64,000 nt of DNA from Brevibacillus formosus (GCF_003013405.1 NZ_PXZL01000013.1:1-64000); one strand, 5' to 3'. Shown: positions 1-8,793, counted from the stretch's first letter. Notes: generated from the sequence alone by a model not told the origin. Translations and numbers: made by a program.

Positions 1-50
1 CACACTCTTAGCAATCATGCATATCTAGTTTTGAAGGTGCATATAATCAC

Positions 51-141
51 GGAGAGTTACCCAAGAGGCCGAAGGGGACGGTTTGCTAAACCGTTAGTAT
101 GCGCAAGCGTAGCGAGGGTTCGAATCCCTCACTCTCCGCCA
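51..141 (+). tRNA. tRNA-Ser (anticodon GCU)
   Basis: Class II tRNA with a long variable arm. The acceptor arms GGAGAGT and ACTCTCC pair, the discriminator is G and CCA is encoded. The anticodon GCT is at 85-87 and the T-loop is TTCGAAT. It is the first of a tight five-tRNA cluster. Confidence 0.96.
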
Positions 142-151
142 TTTTTATTTT

Positions 152-228
152 GGCGGCGTAGCTCAGCTGGTTAGAGCGTTCGGTTCATACCCGAAAGGTC
201 GGGGGTTCGATTCCCTCCACCGCTACCA
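152..228 (+). tRNA. tRNA-Met, elongator (anticodon CAU)
   Basis: Cloverleaf with the anticodon CAT at 186-188, T-loop TTCGATT and encoded CCA. The acceptor 5' arm GGCGGCG and 3' arm CACCGCT pair except at C6-A67. The G1-U72 wobble is as in the B. subtilis elongator tRNA-Met as I recall it; the C-A mismatch is unusual and is listed as a finding. Confidence 0.93.
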
Positions 229-244
229 AACTACATAAAAATAT

Positions 245-321
245 GGCGGTCGTGGCGAAGGGGTTAACGCACCGGATTGTGGCTCCGGCACTCGTGGGTT
301 CAAGTCCCATCGATCGCCCCA
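245..321 (+). tRNA. tRNA-His (anticodon GUG)
   Basis: Anticodon GTG at 279-281 in a stem CCGGA/TCCGG. The acceptor arm is preceded by the extra 5' G typical of tRNA-His, and CCA is encoded. Confidence 0.95.
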
Positions 322-330
322 TAACAACAC

Positions 331-404
331 GGGAGTATAGCCAAGTGGTAAGGCACGGGTCTGCAAAACCCTTATCCCCGGTTCAAATCCGGGTACTCCC
401 TCCA
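331..404 (+). tRNA. tRNA-Cys (anticodon GCA)
   Basis: Acceptor GGGAGTA/TACTCCC pairs perfectly. The anticodon GCA is at 363-365, the T-loop is TTCAAAT, the discriminator is T and CCA is encoded. Confidence 0.95.
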
Positions 405-409
405 TTTTA

Positions 410-486
<77 letters not shown>

Positions 487-504
487 CGCCTTTTCAAAAG
501 ATAG

Positions 505-543
505 CCTCCTTGAGACGTTGTGGCGTCCGCAGGAGGTTTTTTT
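505..543 (+). terminator. Terminator of the five-tRNA cluster
   Basis: CCTCCT (505-510) pairs with AGGAGG (531-536), with inner pairing ACG/CGT, followed by a run of seven T. Confidence 0.8.
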
Positions 544-878
544 CGTAGAAGATAGCGTGTCCTTTCAGGAGACAATCAGAAGCAAGTGATAAGTCAAATG
601 GCCTATTTCGAAAAAATAGTAAAAAAACTTTCATCCACAATTGGAAATGTTTTGTCTAATTTGTCATAAATTATGTAAAAAAATCACAGAATATGGCTCC
701 CTTTCTATTCCGAAAATGTGACGAAACGATGATATTTTTGTAGAGAGGCGTTTGCATTCTTTCAAAATTTTTGCGACATGTAACTTTCTTTTTCGACAAA
801 CGTATCTACTAGAAGACTGAGCAAACAAAGCGATAGTTTGACAGGGAAAATCTGGGCTCCATCCAGTTGAAAACGATA
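544..878. other. Gene-free AT-rich spacer
   Basis: No open frame with a ribosome binding site, tRNA or clear repeat is visible on either strand between the cluster terminator and the tRNA-Leu promoter. Confidence 0.6.
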
Positions 879-907
879 TTGACTTGCGAAAATTGATTGT
901 GTATACT
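879..907 (+). promoter_or_regulatory. Vegetative promoter of tRNA-Leu
   Basis: TTGACT (879-884), 17-bp spacer, TATACT (902-907). Initiation would fall near 914, about 47 nt before the tRNA. Confidence 0.75.
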
Positions 908-960
908 CAAAAACGTACTTCGTGTCAACAGAAAAACACGAGTAAAATCAGCGTTTATAG

Positions 961-1045
961 GCGGTCGTGGTGGAATTGGCAGACACACCATCTTGAGGGG
1001 GTGGCGGGGCGACCCGTGCGAGTTCGAGTCTCGCCGACCGCACCA
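961..1045 (+). tRNA. tRNA-Leu (anticodon GAG)
   Basis: Class II tRNA. Acceptor GCGGTCG/CGACCGC pairs perfectly. The anticodon GAG is at 995-997, with a long variable arm and encoded CCA. Confidence 0.96.
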
Positions 1046-1104
1046 ATCCCGGAAACAATCAGGAAGAAATGGAAACGAGTGTTTGTGTTTTTCTAAATAA
1101 ACAG

Positions 1105-1132
1105 AGCCTTTTTCGACAAGGGCTTTTTTTTC
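1105..1132 (+). terminator. Terminator of tRNA-Leu
   Basis: AGCCTTT (1105-1111) pairs with AAGGGCT (118-124 of this line, i.e. 1118-1124) with one G-U pair, followed by eight T. Confidence 0.8.
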
Positions 1133-1293
1133 TGCCAACTGCCAAGCACTGTCGAATAGAAAGAGAAAAAGGTGGGAAAGGTGATAGCAGTGCCTTATTT
1201 TTTCCCACTTTTGGGTCATTGCTTATGAATCGCATTTGATGTAAACTGCCAATTGAGAGAAAAACAATAGAGAAATGTTGGAAAAACAACACT

Positions 1294-1328
1294 ACCTAAA
1301 TTCAGATCAGACCCAATCTGATTTAGGT
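1294..1328 (+). repeat. Hairpin just upstream of the glycosyltransferase RBS
   Basis: ACCTAAATTCAGAT (1294-1307) is complementary, with a one-base bulge, to ATCTGATTTAGGT (1316-1328) across an eight-base loop. The Shine-Dalgarno GAGGAG follows within a few bases. No T tract follows, so it does not look like a terminator. Confidence 0.6.
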
Positions 1329-1343
1329 CGAGGAGAAGAACCC

Positions 1344-2582
1344 ATGAGTGTAATTAGAGAGATCATTGAGGGATTATTCATCGGATTTACTTCTGCGGTG
1401 GGCGTAATCGGCACATACCAAACACTGGTTTCTTGTGCAGGCCTATTCCGCAAAAAAGAGCAAGTAACATCTGAGCCGCAAAAGACGTTTGCTGTGCTCG
1501 TGGCCGCTCACAATGAGAGCGCCGTAATTGCTCCGCTTATTGAAAACCTGAAGAAACTCGACTATCCACGTGAAATGTACGACATCTTTGTCATTTGCGA
1601 CAACTGTACAGATAACACGGCAGAAATTAGTCGGGCGCATGGTGCAATTGCATGTGAGCGTTTTGACACATCCAAGCGTGGGAAAGGCTACGGTATCGAA
1701 TGGATGCTGGAGAACCTCTGGGCAAGACCAAAGCAGTACGACGCTGTCGTCATGTTTGATGCTGACAACTTGGTTGAGAAAAACTTCCTGAAAGTAATGA
1801 ATGACCGTCTCTGCAAAGGGGCGCGTGTGATTCAAGGCTACCTTGATTCCAAGAACCCGTTTGATTCCTGGATTACGCTGTCCTATGCGGTTACCTACTG
1901 GTTTACAAACCGTATGTGGCAGCTGGCTCGTCACAATTTGGGACTGCCGAACACTTTGGGCGGAACTGGCTTGTGCGTTGAGAGCAACCTGCTCAAAGAA
2001 ATGGGCTGGGGAGCAACAAGTCTCACGGAAGACCTGGAATTTGCAACACGTTGTATTGAACGCGGTATTTACCCGACTTGGGCTCATGACACCAAGGTCT
2101 GGGATGAAAAACCGATTGACTTAAAATCGTCTATGCGCCAGCGTTTGCGTTGGATGCAAGGGCACTACGATGTGGCAGGACGCTACATTCGTTCTGTCTT
2201 GTTTAATGGTGTGAAGTCGAGAAAGCTGGGGATGCTTGACGCAGCCTTCTACCTCTTCCAACCGATGTACGTGCTTATGGTGACAATGATGTCGGTATTG
2301 TTTCTGGCAAGATTTTTTGATATTGGTACGTTTTCAACGGTATCCACGATCTTGCCTACGTGGCTGGTATACGGTTCTACTGCCGTGTTCTACCTGTTGC
2401 CAATCTTGGCCCTCTATTTGGATAAAGTTCCGTGGAAGGGGTATTTCGGGCTCCTCTTGCTACCGTTCTTTTTCCTGACCTGGCTTCCGATTATGTTTTA
2501 CGCGTTCTTTACGAAGAAAAACCAAGTGTGGAGTCATACCTCTCACACACGCGCGATTCGTATCGAGGAGATCCAGCAATAG
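1344..2582 (+). CDS. Membrane glycosyltransferase, family 2
   Basis: 412-residue integral membrane transferase of the processive GT2 type, which polymerises or transfers sugars from nucleotide-sugar donors at the cytoplasmic face of the membrane. Visible are an N-terminal hydrophobic helix (about 8-30), the donor-site start VLVAAHNES, the DxD-like FDADN near 137, the acceptor-base motif TEDLEF near 227, a QRLRW motif near 264 (QxxRW class) and three or four C-terminal membrane helices. The ATG at 1344 is chosen because GAGGAGAA lies directly before it; an in-frame ATG at 1275 has no such site. It stands alone between terminators and a hairpin precedes its RBS. The product is unknown: glycolipid or polysaccharide are both possible. 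Confidence 0.85.
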   Translation: MSVIREIIEGLFIGFTSAVGVIGTYQTLVSCAGLFRKKEQVTSEPQKTFAVLVAAHNESAVIAPLIENLKKLDYPREMYDIFVICDNCTDNTAEISRAHGAIACERFDTSKRGKGYGIEWMLENLWARPKQYDAVVMFDADNLVEKNFLKVMNDRLCKGARVIQGYLDSKNPFDSWITLSYAVTYWFTNRMWQLARHNLGLPNTLGGTGLCVESNLLKEMGWGATSLTEDLEFATRCIERGIYPTWAHDTKVWDEKPIDLKSSMRQRLRWMQGHYDVAGRYIRSVLFNGVKSRKLGMLDAAFYLFQPMYVLMVTMMSVLFLARFFDIGTFSTVSTILPTWLVYGSTAVFYLLPILALYLDKVPWKGYFGLLLLPFFFLTWLPIMFYAFFTKKNQVWSHTSHTRAIRIEEIQQ

Positions 2583-2596
2583 TGATGTAAACAAGC

Positions 2597-2635
2597 AAAA
2601 ACCACAGGGGGAATATTCACCTGTGGTTTTCCTAT
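2597..2635 (+). terminator. Terminator after the glycosyltransferase
   Basis: AAAACCACAGG (2597-2607) pairs with CCTGTGGTTTT (2620-2630). Confidence 0.8.
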
Positions 2636-2758
2636 TATCTTAAAGTAGCGAGACCGTTGCCGAATTTGTTATAATGACGTGATCAAGCAAGTAGCGTTTG
2701 CCAACGGGATTAAGGCACCAGCGCCAGACGTAGCGGTGCCCATAGGAGGAAAACAGCA

Positions 2759-3727
2759 ATGAAGCTCGCGACAGATATTCACAACAACGACGTCCCATTG
2801 TTGTGGGGCGATAAAAGATACCATACATGGAATTATCATTTAAGAGGGACTTTTCACGAAAAGATTTTCAAGGTTCCATTGGATGGCGGCTTTAGCTGTC
2901 CGAATCGGGATGGGAAAGTAGCGACAGGCGGCTGCACGTTTTGCAGCGCGAGAGGATCTGGAGATTTTGCCGGTGACCGCAGAATGGATCTGGAAAGACA
3001 GTTTCATGATGTGAAAAATCGCATGCACGAGAAATGGCCGCAAGCCAAGTATTTGGGCTTCTTCCAAGCGTATACGAATACGTATGCTCCTGTGGAGGAA
3101 CTGCGGGAGATGTACGAAGTCATCCTTAAACAGGAAGGGGTAGTCGGACTCTCCATTGCCACACGTCCTGACTGCTTGCCAGATGACGTCGTGGAGTATT
3201 TGGCTGAACTGAATGAGCGCACATATTTGTGGGTGGAGCTCGGTCTGCAGACAGTCCATGAGCACACAGCTCAGTTAATTAATCGAGCGCACGATTATCA
3301 ATGCTACGTGGACGCTGTAGAGAGGTTGCGCAAGCACAACATTCGTGTATGCTCTCATATCATCTACGGATTGCCAGGAGAGAGCCACGAAGAGATGATG
3401 CAGACGGCAGATGCTGTGGCACATCTGGATGTGCAGGGGATCAAGATACACTTGTTGCATCTGCTGCGCAAAACGCCGATGGTGAAGCAATATGAAGCAG
3501 GTCTCTTGGAATTCCTGTCGCAGGAGGAGTACACGAAACTCGTTGTGGATACATTGGAAATTCTACCTCCGGAGATGATCGTCCATCGAATCACAGGGGA
3601 CGGACCACCTGATCTCTTGATTGGACCGATGTGGAGTCGCAAAAAGTGGGAAGTTCTGAATGGCATTGATGCAGAACTGAAAGCACGGAATAGCTGGCAA
3701 GGAAAGTTTTTCGTGCCACGCACGTAA
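2759..3727 (+). CDS. ytqA: Radical SAM protein, TIGR01212/YtqA family
   Basis: 322-residue radical S-adenosylmethionine protein of the YtqA group. The iron-sulfur cluster cysteines are spaced atypically, in the segment that begins SCPNRDG and ends GGCTFC (near residues 47-62), which is diagnostic of TIGR01212 rather than the common CxxxCxxC. Motifs for SAM binding (VGLSIATRPDCLP, WVELGLQT, HIIYGLPGE) follow in the usual Elp3-like order. The length matches the family. The start has AGGAGG at suitable spacing. The substrate is not established from sequence; the family is thought to act on RNA or thiol modification, but that is not shown here. It appears monocistronic, with a strong terminator after it. 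Confidence 0.9.
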   Translation: MKLATDIHNNDVPLLWGDKRYHTWNYHLRGTFHEKIFKVPLDGGFSCPNRDGKVATGGCTFCSARGSGDFAGDRRMDLERQFHDVKNRMHEKWPQAKYLGFFQAYTNTYAPVEELREMYEVILKQEGVVGLSIATRPDCLPDDVVEYLAELNERTYLWVELGLQTVHEHTAQLINRAHDYQCYVDAVERLRKHNIRVCSHIIYGLPGESHEEMMQTADAVAHLDVQGIKIHLLHLLRKTPMVKQYEAGLLEFLSQEEYTKLVVDTLEILPPEMIVHRITGDGPPDLLIGPMWSRKKWEVLNGIDAELKARNSWQGKFFVPRT

Positions 3728-3747
3728 ATGTCACAGCACCAAAAAGG

Positions 3748-3779
3748 AGGGAGCCTTTTCAGGGCTCCCTTTCTTTTTT
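3748..3779. terminator. Bidirectional terminator between ytqA and the phosphodiesterase
   Basis: AGGGAGCC (3748-3755) and GGCTCCCT (3763-3770) pair perfectly, with a T-rich tract on the right and an A tract on the left, so it can serve both convergent genes. Confidence 0.85.
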
Positions 3780-4506
3780 ATAGATTTCGAATGAGATTTC
3801 TCGCACGCTTCGGGTAATTGGTGATCAGTCCATCTACCCCACAGTCAATGGCTCGCTGGATTTGCCGACCAGTATTTACGGTCCAGCTCAAAACTTCAAA
3901 ATGATGCTGCTTTGCTTGTTTGACCAAGTCTTCCGTCAATTGATCAAATGGGACGTGCAATTGATCAGCACGATAGCTGCTGGCTACTTCCCAAGGCTTG
4001 GCGAGTGGTCCAACGTATAAAAGTCCCGTCGTTTGCGTGGCATCCAATTGCTTGATTCGTAAAAGGCTGTCGAAGTTAAACGTTGAAATGATGGTTCGCT
4101 CTGTTAGCTGATAGCGTCTGATTTGTTCGATGACGAGCTCCTCTAAGTGAGGTTGATCAAGGAAGAAATTTTTCATCTCGATGATGAAACGCAGTGGTGT
4201 GTCTACAAACGTCTGGAATACCTCCTGTAGGGTTGGAATGTGGGCTTTTGGTACTCGCATAGACGAGTCTTTATCCGCACGTAGCTGACGCAGCTCACGC
4301 AATGTGTATTGACGCACCAATCCAGAACCATTGGTTGTGCGCTCCAGGCTATGGTCATGAATAACGACCAGCTTATTGTCACTGCTGAGCTGAACGTCTA
4401 ATTCGATCCCATTGGCTTTTCGTCGGACAGCTCCTTGAAACGATTCCATCGTATTTTCCGGAAACAGGCCGGAAGCGCCACGATGGGCATAGATAAGTGG
4501 GGGCAC
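3778..4506 (-). CDS. Glycerophosphodiester phosphodiesterase
   Basis: 242-residue TIM-barrel enzyme of the GDPD family that hydrolyses glycerophosphodiesters to glycerol-3-phosphate and an alcohol. The N-terminus carries the hallmark AHRGASGLFPENT with the catalytic His and metal-binding Glu. It is followed by ELDVQLSSD and VVIHDHSLERTTNG (second catalytic His), FIIEMK near the middle and VLSWTVNT near the end. No signal peptide is visible, so it is expected in the cytoplasm, like UgpQ-type enzymes rather than secreted GlpQ. The gene is convergent with ytqA and shares its terminator. No transporter gene is adjacent. Confidence 0.92.
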   Translation of the reverse strand: MPPLIYAHRGASGLFPENTMESFQGAVRRKANGIELDVQLSSDNKLVVIHDHSLERTTNGSGLVRQYTLRELRQLRADKDSSMRVPKAHIPTLQEVFQTFVDTPLRFIIEMKNFFLDQPHLEELVIEQIRRYQLTERTIISTFNFDSLLRIKQLDATQTTGLLYVGPLAKPWEVASSYRADQLHVPFDQLTEDLVKQAKQHHFEVLSWTVNTGRQIQRAIDCGVDGLITNYPKRARNLIRNL

Positions 4507-4602
4507 GAGGGCTTCCTCCCTTCTCGAGCGTGTAATTCCCTACTACCATGATATGTAAAGGGCCCCTCGATACGACCTGACATGAGAGGCATCTGCAGAA
4601 GT

Positions 4603-4680
4603 CTATCCGATTACGACAAGTACGATGACCAAAAGGACAAAGAGGACAAGGATCATGGCAAAATTGTTATTGCAGCTCAC
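4603..4680 (-). CDS. YjcZ-like small sporulation membrane peptide, 25 residues
   Basis: A GTG start at 4680-4678 is preceded at eight bases by GGAGGG and opens a 25-codon frame. The product begins MSCNNNFAMILVLFVLL and is otherwise one hydrophobic helix ending in Gly. The form F-A-x-I-hydrophobic-LFVLLVIV matches the YjcZ/YczO-type sporulation peptides common in Bacillus-like genomes, though the usual C-terminal glycine/tyrosine tail is missing. It is expected to be a single-pass membrane peptide of the spore or mother cell. The family assignment rests on the helix pattern and short length only. It lies alone between two longer genes. Confidence 0.7.
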   Translation of the reverse strand: MSCNNNFAMILVLFVLLVIVLVVIG

Positions 4681-4873
4681 AAAAAACACCCTCCTTCTCG
4701 CACATGAAGCATCTACTCTCATGGTATGAAGAACGAGTAAATATGACCCAACAGAATGCCCACCTTCTGTTTTTTTGTGCATGTGGAACGCTTTTTTATA
4801 CAGATTGGCAGATGACGGCTTTACTTGTTTTGCTACAATGAGAGGAGGAGTATTGTAGGGGAGGATGAAGACC

Positions 4874-5719
4874 GTGATAAATGTTATAGGCGCACAGGAC
4901 GCTGGCGACCTGATCATTGATCGACAAAATCGCCGGGTAAAACTGCATGTGTATGAACCATCACAAATCGAGCAGTGGAATCGGGTCTTGAAGGAGCTGG
5001 CCGAAGAGTCAGAGGCAACAAAAGTGATTGTGTACGGGAAGAAACAAGATGTTCCACAATGGCAATCCCTGGGTTACGAGCTGGAGGGAACCATCGATGG
5101 TTTTTTTCAAGGGGAAAACGCACAGATGCTCACCTGCTATCTGACAAAAGAGCGAGCTACCTCTGGTGCAGCAAAACTTGCCGAGGAAATTCTTGCGCTA
5201 AGTCTATCTCGAGCGGGGAGTACGATAGAAAAATCATTACCTGAAGGGTACCGCCTACGTGAAGCAACGGAGGCAGACACGAAGGAATTGGCGTGTTTGT
5301 ATGGACTGGTATTCGCGACGTATCCTACACCGATGAACGATCCGTCCTACATTCGCAAAACCATGCAAGAAGGTACCGTCTACTATGTCGTTGAATTTGA
5401 AGGTAAGATCGCATGTGCTGCTTCAGCTGAAGTATCCGAACGCTTTGGTTCAGCGGAAATGACGGATTGCGCGACCCATCCAGACCATGCAGGGAAAGGT
5501 CTCCTCCAACCGCTGTTTATCGCGCTGGAACAAAGGATGGAGGAGGCGGGGATTTACTTTTTGTACACCTTGACCCGGGCACAATCTGCAGGAATGAATG
5601 TGACGGCTGCCAAAATGGGTTATGAATATCGGGGAAGGCTGATTAATAACTGTACGATTTTTTCAGGCTATGAAGACATGAATATATGGGTAAAGCCGCT
5701 TCGCCCGACGAGGGAATAA
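4874..5719 (+). CDS. yodP: Putative beta-lysine N-acetyltransferase (YodP/AblB family)
   Basis: About 281-residue GNAT acyltransferase with an extra N-terminal domain, as in AblB, which acetylates beta-lysine. Family signs are LGYELEGTIDGFFQGENAQ in the N-terminal half and a GNAT fold in the second half, with the acetyl-CoA loop around HPDHAGKGLLQPL. In B. subtilis and B. cereus yodP lies next to kamA (lysine 2,3-aminomutase), which supplies beta-lysine; here kamA is absent from the window. GTG at 4874 is nine bases after TAGGGGAGG, whereas an ATG at 4865 touches that sequence, so 4874 is preferred. The gene converges on the PucR-type regulator with a four-base gap. Confidence 0.8.
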   Translation: MINVIGAQDAGDLIIDRQNRRVKLHVYEPSQIEQWNRVLKELAEESEATKVIVYGKKQDVPQWQSLGYELEGTIDGFFQGENAQMLTCYLTKERATSGAAKLAEEILALSLSRAGSTIEKSLPEGYRLREATEADTKELACLYGLVFATYPTPMNDPSYIRKTMQEGTVYYVVEFEGKIACAASAEVSERFGSAEMTDCATHPDHAGKGLLQPLFIALEQRMEEAGIYFLYTLTRAQSAGMNVTAAKMGYEYRGRLINNCTIFSGYEDMNIWVKPLRPTRE

Positions 5720-5723
5720 CAGG

Positions 5724-7268
5724 CTACCTGTTTGTAGGATACAACTGCTGTTGCAGACGACGGGCCATCAGGGCCAACTGAAGCTGCCAGCGTTGATGGG
5801 CATCCTCCAGGCGGTAGCCTGTTTTTTCTTCGATCTGGGTCAACCGGTACTTGAGCGTATGTCGATGGATATACAAGGCTTGCGAGGTTTGCAGACCATT
5901 TCCATTCTGGGCCAAATACACTTCAAGTGTTTCGAGCAGCTGTTGATTGTATTTTGTATCATAGCGAATTAATGGGTCCAGCAATGGGTTCCACAGGCGG
6001 AGCAAGCTTTCTTTTTCACGATGGTACGGAAACAAAAACTGATAGCCCTGCATATCCCGGTATCGCAAAATTTGCGGGGATTGGGCCAACAGCGGGTACG
6101 CTTGCAGAGCAAACATCGCTTCTTCGGAGGCACTGACGACGTTTGGCAATTGCTCACAGGGATTGCTCAAGGCGATCTGTAGTGCAAGCTCAGGATGCAG
6201 CCCTCTCCAGCGGGAAGTGAGCTGTTCTAACAGGCGTAGGCTCGTCTGATCATCCGGCAAAATAAACAAGAGGCAATGTGGCCGCTCGCGAAGCAAATAA
6301 GAGCGCTGATGACGGTCGCTAAGCCTCCGCATCAACGTAATGACACTTTGATGCATGTCTCCGAGCATCGTCTGATCGGCTACCTCTACGCGAACAGCGA
6401 CACAGAGATGATGTCCAGCAAGCGGGTACCCCAGCATGCGACAACGGCTCTCCAGCTCCGTATGGGTCATCTGCTGCCCGTTGAGCAACTCCTCCACAAA
6501 ATCCCCTTTTAACCGCCATTCCGTTGCCGCTACCGCCCTTTCCTTTACATATTCGAGTGCACATAAGGTAGAGGCATGCTGTAGAGCGACGTCATCGAGC
6601 TCTTTCCAGGCGTGCTCAGGCTTCGTTAAGGTCAACGTGCCAAAATGCTCGCGATTGGCGCGAATCGGGACACGATGCGCGATTTCCTGAGACTGATCAT
6701 GTAGGAGTGCTTCCGAACTGCCATGCTGTGTGACTTCGAAGCCTAATGCATCAACGAGTGACACGACGCCTCCCGTAAGTGCAGCGAGCTCCCCGGCAAT
6801 AGCGGGAAGGCCTCCCTTGGACAGGGCAGCGTCAATCATACGGTTATGAATGGCAGAGGAATAGGCCAGCGTTTCAAATTGCCGATTCATGATCGGCTGC
6901 AAGATGGCTTTGGTTATGGTTGAAAAGTTTATCTCCGTGGGAATTTCAATCAATGGCAGTTGATAGTGATCCGCCAAAGTCAAAAACGTCTCGGGAATTT
7001 CCCGTAAATAAAAACCTGTATGAATCGCAACGCCACTCAGCTTTTGCTTCGCCAACGAAGGAATAAAAGAAGCGAGCTTTTCTGTGTGCTCAGCCAGCCC
7101 AAAGCCGGTTGTAATCAAAAATTCGCCTTCCTGCAAGCGACTCGTATCCTCCAGCACCTCGACAATTGTCACCCAACGAATCGGATTGTCCAGTCCGCCT
7201 GCTCCTGCGATCAGCCTGGTGTGAACCATGTCCGGCAGTTGCAGCGCTTCTCTTATCGTGATGGTCAT
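5724..7268 (-). CDS. PucR-family transcriptional regulator
   Basis: 514-residue regulator with the full PucR layout. An N-terminal PucR domain (about 5-125, starting REALQLPDMVHTRLIAGAGG) comes first, then a middle GGDEF-like/CdaR region, then a C-terminal helix-turn-helix (about 455-500, with ALYIHRHTLKYRL). Members sense metabolites and control catabolic operons. It sits between yodP and the divergent yodT-S-R-Q operon, about 155 bp from yodT, which makes it the likely local regulator. A good RBS (GGAGGAGA) precedes the ATG. The effector is not identifiable from sequence. Confidence 0.9.
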   Translation of the reverse strand: MTITIREALQLPDMVHTRLIAGAGGLDNPIRWVTIVEVLEDTSRLQEGEFLITTGFGLAEHTEKLASFIPSLAKQKLSGVAIHTGFYLREIPETFLTLADHYQLPLIEIPTEINFSTITKAILQPIMNRQFETLAYSSAIHNRMIDAALSKGGLPAIAGELAALTGGVVSLVDALGFEVTQHGSSEALLHDQSQEIAHRVPIRANREHFGTLTLTKPEHAWKELDDVALQHASTLCALEYVKERAVAATEWRLKGDFVEELLNGQQMTHTELESRCRMLGYPLAGHHLCVAVRVEVADQTMLGDMHQSVITLMRRLSDRHQRSYLLRERPHCLLFILPDDQTSLRLLEQLTSRWRGLHPELALQIALSNPCEQLPNVVSASEEAMFALQAYPLLAQSPQILRYRDMQGYQFLFPYHREKESLLRLWNPLLDPLIRYDTKYNQQLLETLEVYLAQNGNGLQTSQALYIHRHTLKYRLTQIEEKTGYRLEDAHQRWQLQLALMARRLQQQLYPTNR

Positions 7269-7424
7269 CAGGTATCTCCTCCAAAAGTCTCGGTAAAGGT
7301 TCTCTTATACAAAATGTACAAAAGATTTTGTCTCTTTTCCATGTTTTTTTGCCAGCACGTAGGATGGCTCTTGCGTGCTGGTCAGCTAGGATAGAGGTAG
7401 AGAATAAGTGAGGTGGCGACGAAA

Positions 7425-8777
7425 ATGACGAAAAGCTATGTAATCAAGCCTGAATTGGGCAAAGAGTATCCGGTTATTTCTCACGGTAAAGGCATCTATC
7501 TTTACGATAAAGATGGGAATCGTTACATCGACGGTTCCAGTGGAGCAGTGACGGCAAGCATTGGCCACGGTGTAGAAGAAGTAGCTGAGGCGATGTATGC
7601 GCAAGCCAAGGAGGTTTCCTTCGTATACCGGTCGCATTTCAGCAGCGATGCTGTGGAGAAGCTGGCTACAAAGCTGGCGGAGTGGGCACCAGGCTCACTG
7701 AACTGGACGTTTTTTGTCAGCAGCGGTTCGGAAGCAACCGAGACGGCACAAAAAATCGCGATTCAATACTGGCAGGAAAAAGGTAGACCAACGAAAAACC
7801 GGATTATCTCCCGCTGGATGAGCTATCACGGGATTACAATGGGTGCACTTTCGATGTCTGGACACGTCTTGCGCAGAAAGCGGTTCACTCCACTATTGGC
7901 TGACTATCCGGCGATCACAGGACCATATCCGTATCGCAAACCAGAAGACATGTCCCTCGAATCGTATGCGCTTGCGTGTGCAAACGAGCTGGAGACCGCA
8001 ATTTTGCGCGTCGGACCTGAGCAGGTAGCGGCATTCATTGCAGAGCCTGTCATCGGCGCTTCAGGGGGAGCGGTCGTGCCACCAGACGGTTACTTCCAGC
8101 GTATTCGCGAGATTTGTGATAAATATGAGGTTTTGTTTATCGCAGACGAAGTAATGACAGGAGTAGGTCGCACAGGGAAAGCGTTTGGGATCGACCATTG
8201 GGGCGTCGTGCCTGACCTGATGACATTGGGTAAAGGGATGAGTGCCGGTTACACGCCTATGGCTGCTACGATTGTCTCGGACGAAATCATTGAGACCATT
8301 ACAAAAGGTAGCGGCTCGATTATGGCAGGACATACGTATAGTGCCAATCCACAATCTGCTGCTGTTTCTCTGGCTGTCCTCGACTATGTGGAAAAGCATC
8401 AGTTAGTCGACAAAGCAGCCGAACAAGGTGCCTATATGCTTGCCCGCCTAAAAGAACTGGCAGACGAGCTGCCGTTGGTCGGAGATGCACGTGGTCTTGG
8501 CATGCTGTGCGCACTGGAATTTGTGAAAAACAAGCAGACAAAAGAACCGTTTGCGCTCTCGGGGGGAGTAGGCGGGAAGGTCATTCAAAAAGCATTTGAA
8601 AAAGGCTTGCTTATTTATCCGGCAATGGGCGGAATCGAAGGGGTGGCAGGAGACGCTGTCATCATCTCACCTCCACTGACCATTACTACGGAGCAAATCG
8701 ATGAACTGATATCTCTGCTGAAAGAAGCGGTGGTAGCTGTTCAGCAAGAGCTCCAAGACAAGGCACTGATCGGATAG
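7425..8777 (+). CDS. yodT: Class III aminotransferase (YodT-like)
   Basis: 450-residue PLP-dependent omega-aminotransferase. It shows the fold-type I signatures FFVSSGSEATETA (phosphate-binding region), FIADEVMTGVGRTGKAF with the cofactor Asp near 240, and TLGKGMSAGYTPM with the PLP lysine near 270. It is the first gene of a tight operon with CoA-transferase and deacylase genes, as in the B. subtilis kam-yod cluster, where it is proposed to act in beta-lysine or related amino acid breakdown. ATG 7425 is eight bases after GTGAGGTGG; the in-frame GTG at 7413 lies inside that site. The substrate is an inference from context. Confidence 0.87.
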   Translation: MTKSYVIKPELGKEYPVISHGKGIYLYDKDGNRYIDGSSGAVTASIGHGVEEVAEAMYAQAKEVSFVYRSHFSSDAVEKLATKLAEWAPGSLNWTFFVSSGSEATETAQKIAIQYWQEKGRPTKNRIISRWMSYHGITMGALSMSGHVLRRKRFTPLLADYPAITGPYPYRKPEDMSLESYALACANELETAILRVGPEQVAAFIAEPVIGASGGAVVPPDGYFQRIREICDKYEVLFIADEVMTGVGRTGKAFGIDHWGVVPDLMTLGKGMSAGYTPMAATIVSDEIIETITKGSGSIMAGHTYSANPQSAAVSLAVLDYVEKHQLVDKAAEQGAYMLARLKELADELPLVGDARGLGMLCALEFVKNKQTKEPFALSGGVGGKVIQKAFEKGLLIYPAMGGIEGVAGDAVIISPPLTITTEQIDELISLLKEAVVAVQQELQDKALIG

Positions 8778-8793
8778 AAGAGGAGGAACGAGG

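Noticed and set aside
809-1219. 136-codon minus-strand frame covering tRNA-Leu
   Set aside because: It runs through a tRNA gene, its promoter and terminator; no RBS.
1443-2087. Long open frame on the minus strand inside the glycosyltransferase gene
   Set aside because: It is antisense to a well-supported GT2 gene, has no ribosome binding site and shows no recognisable motif.
2759-3727. YtqA radical SAM protein as the missing lysine 2,3-aminomutase
   Set aside because: The cysteine spacing is that of TIGR01212 and the protein lacks the PLP-binding features and length of KamA; splB is likewise a different family.
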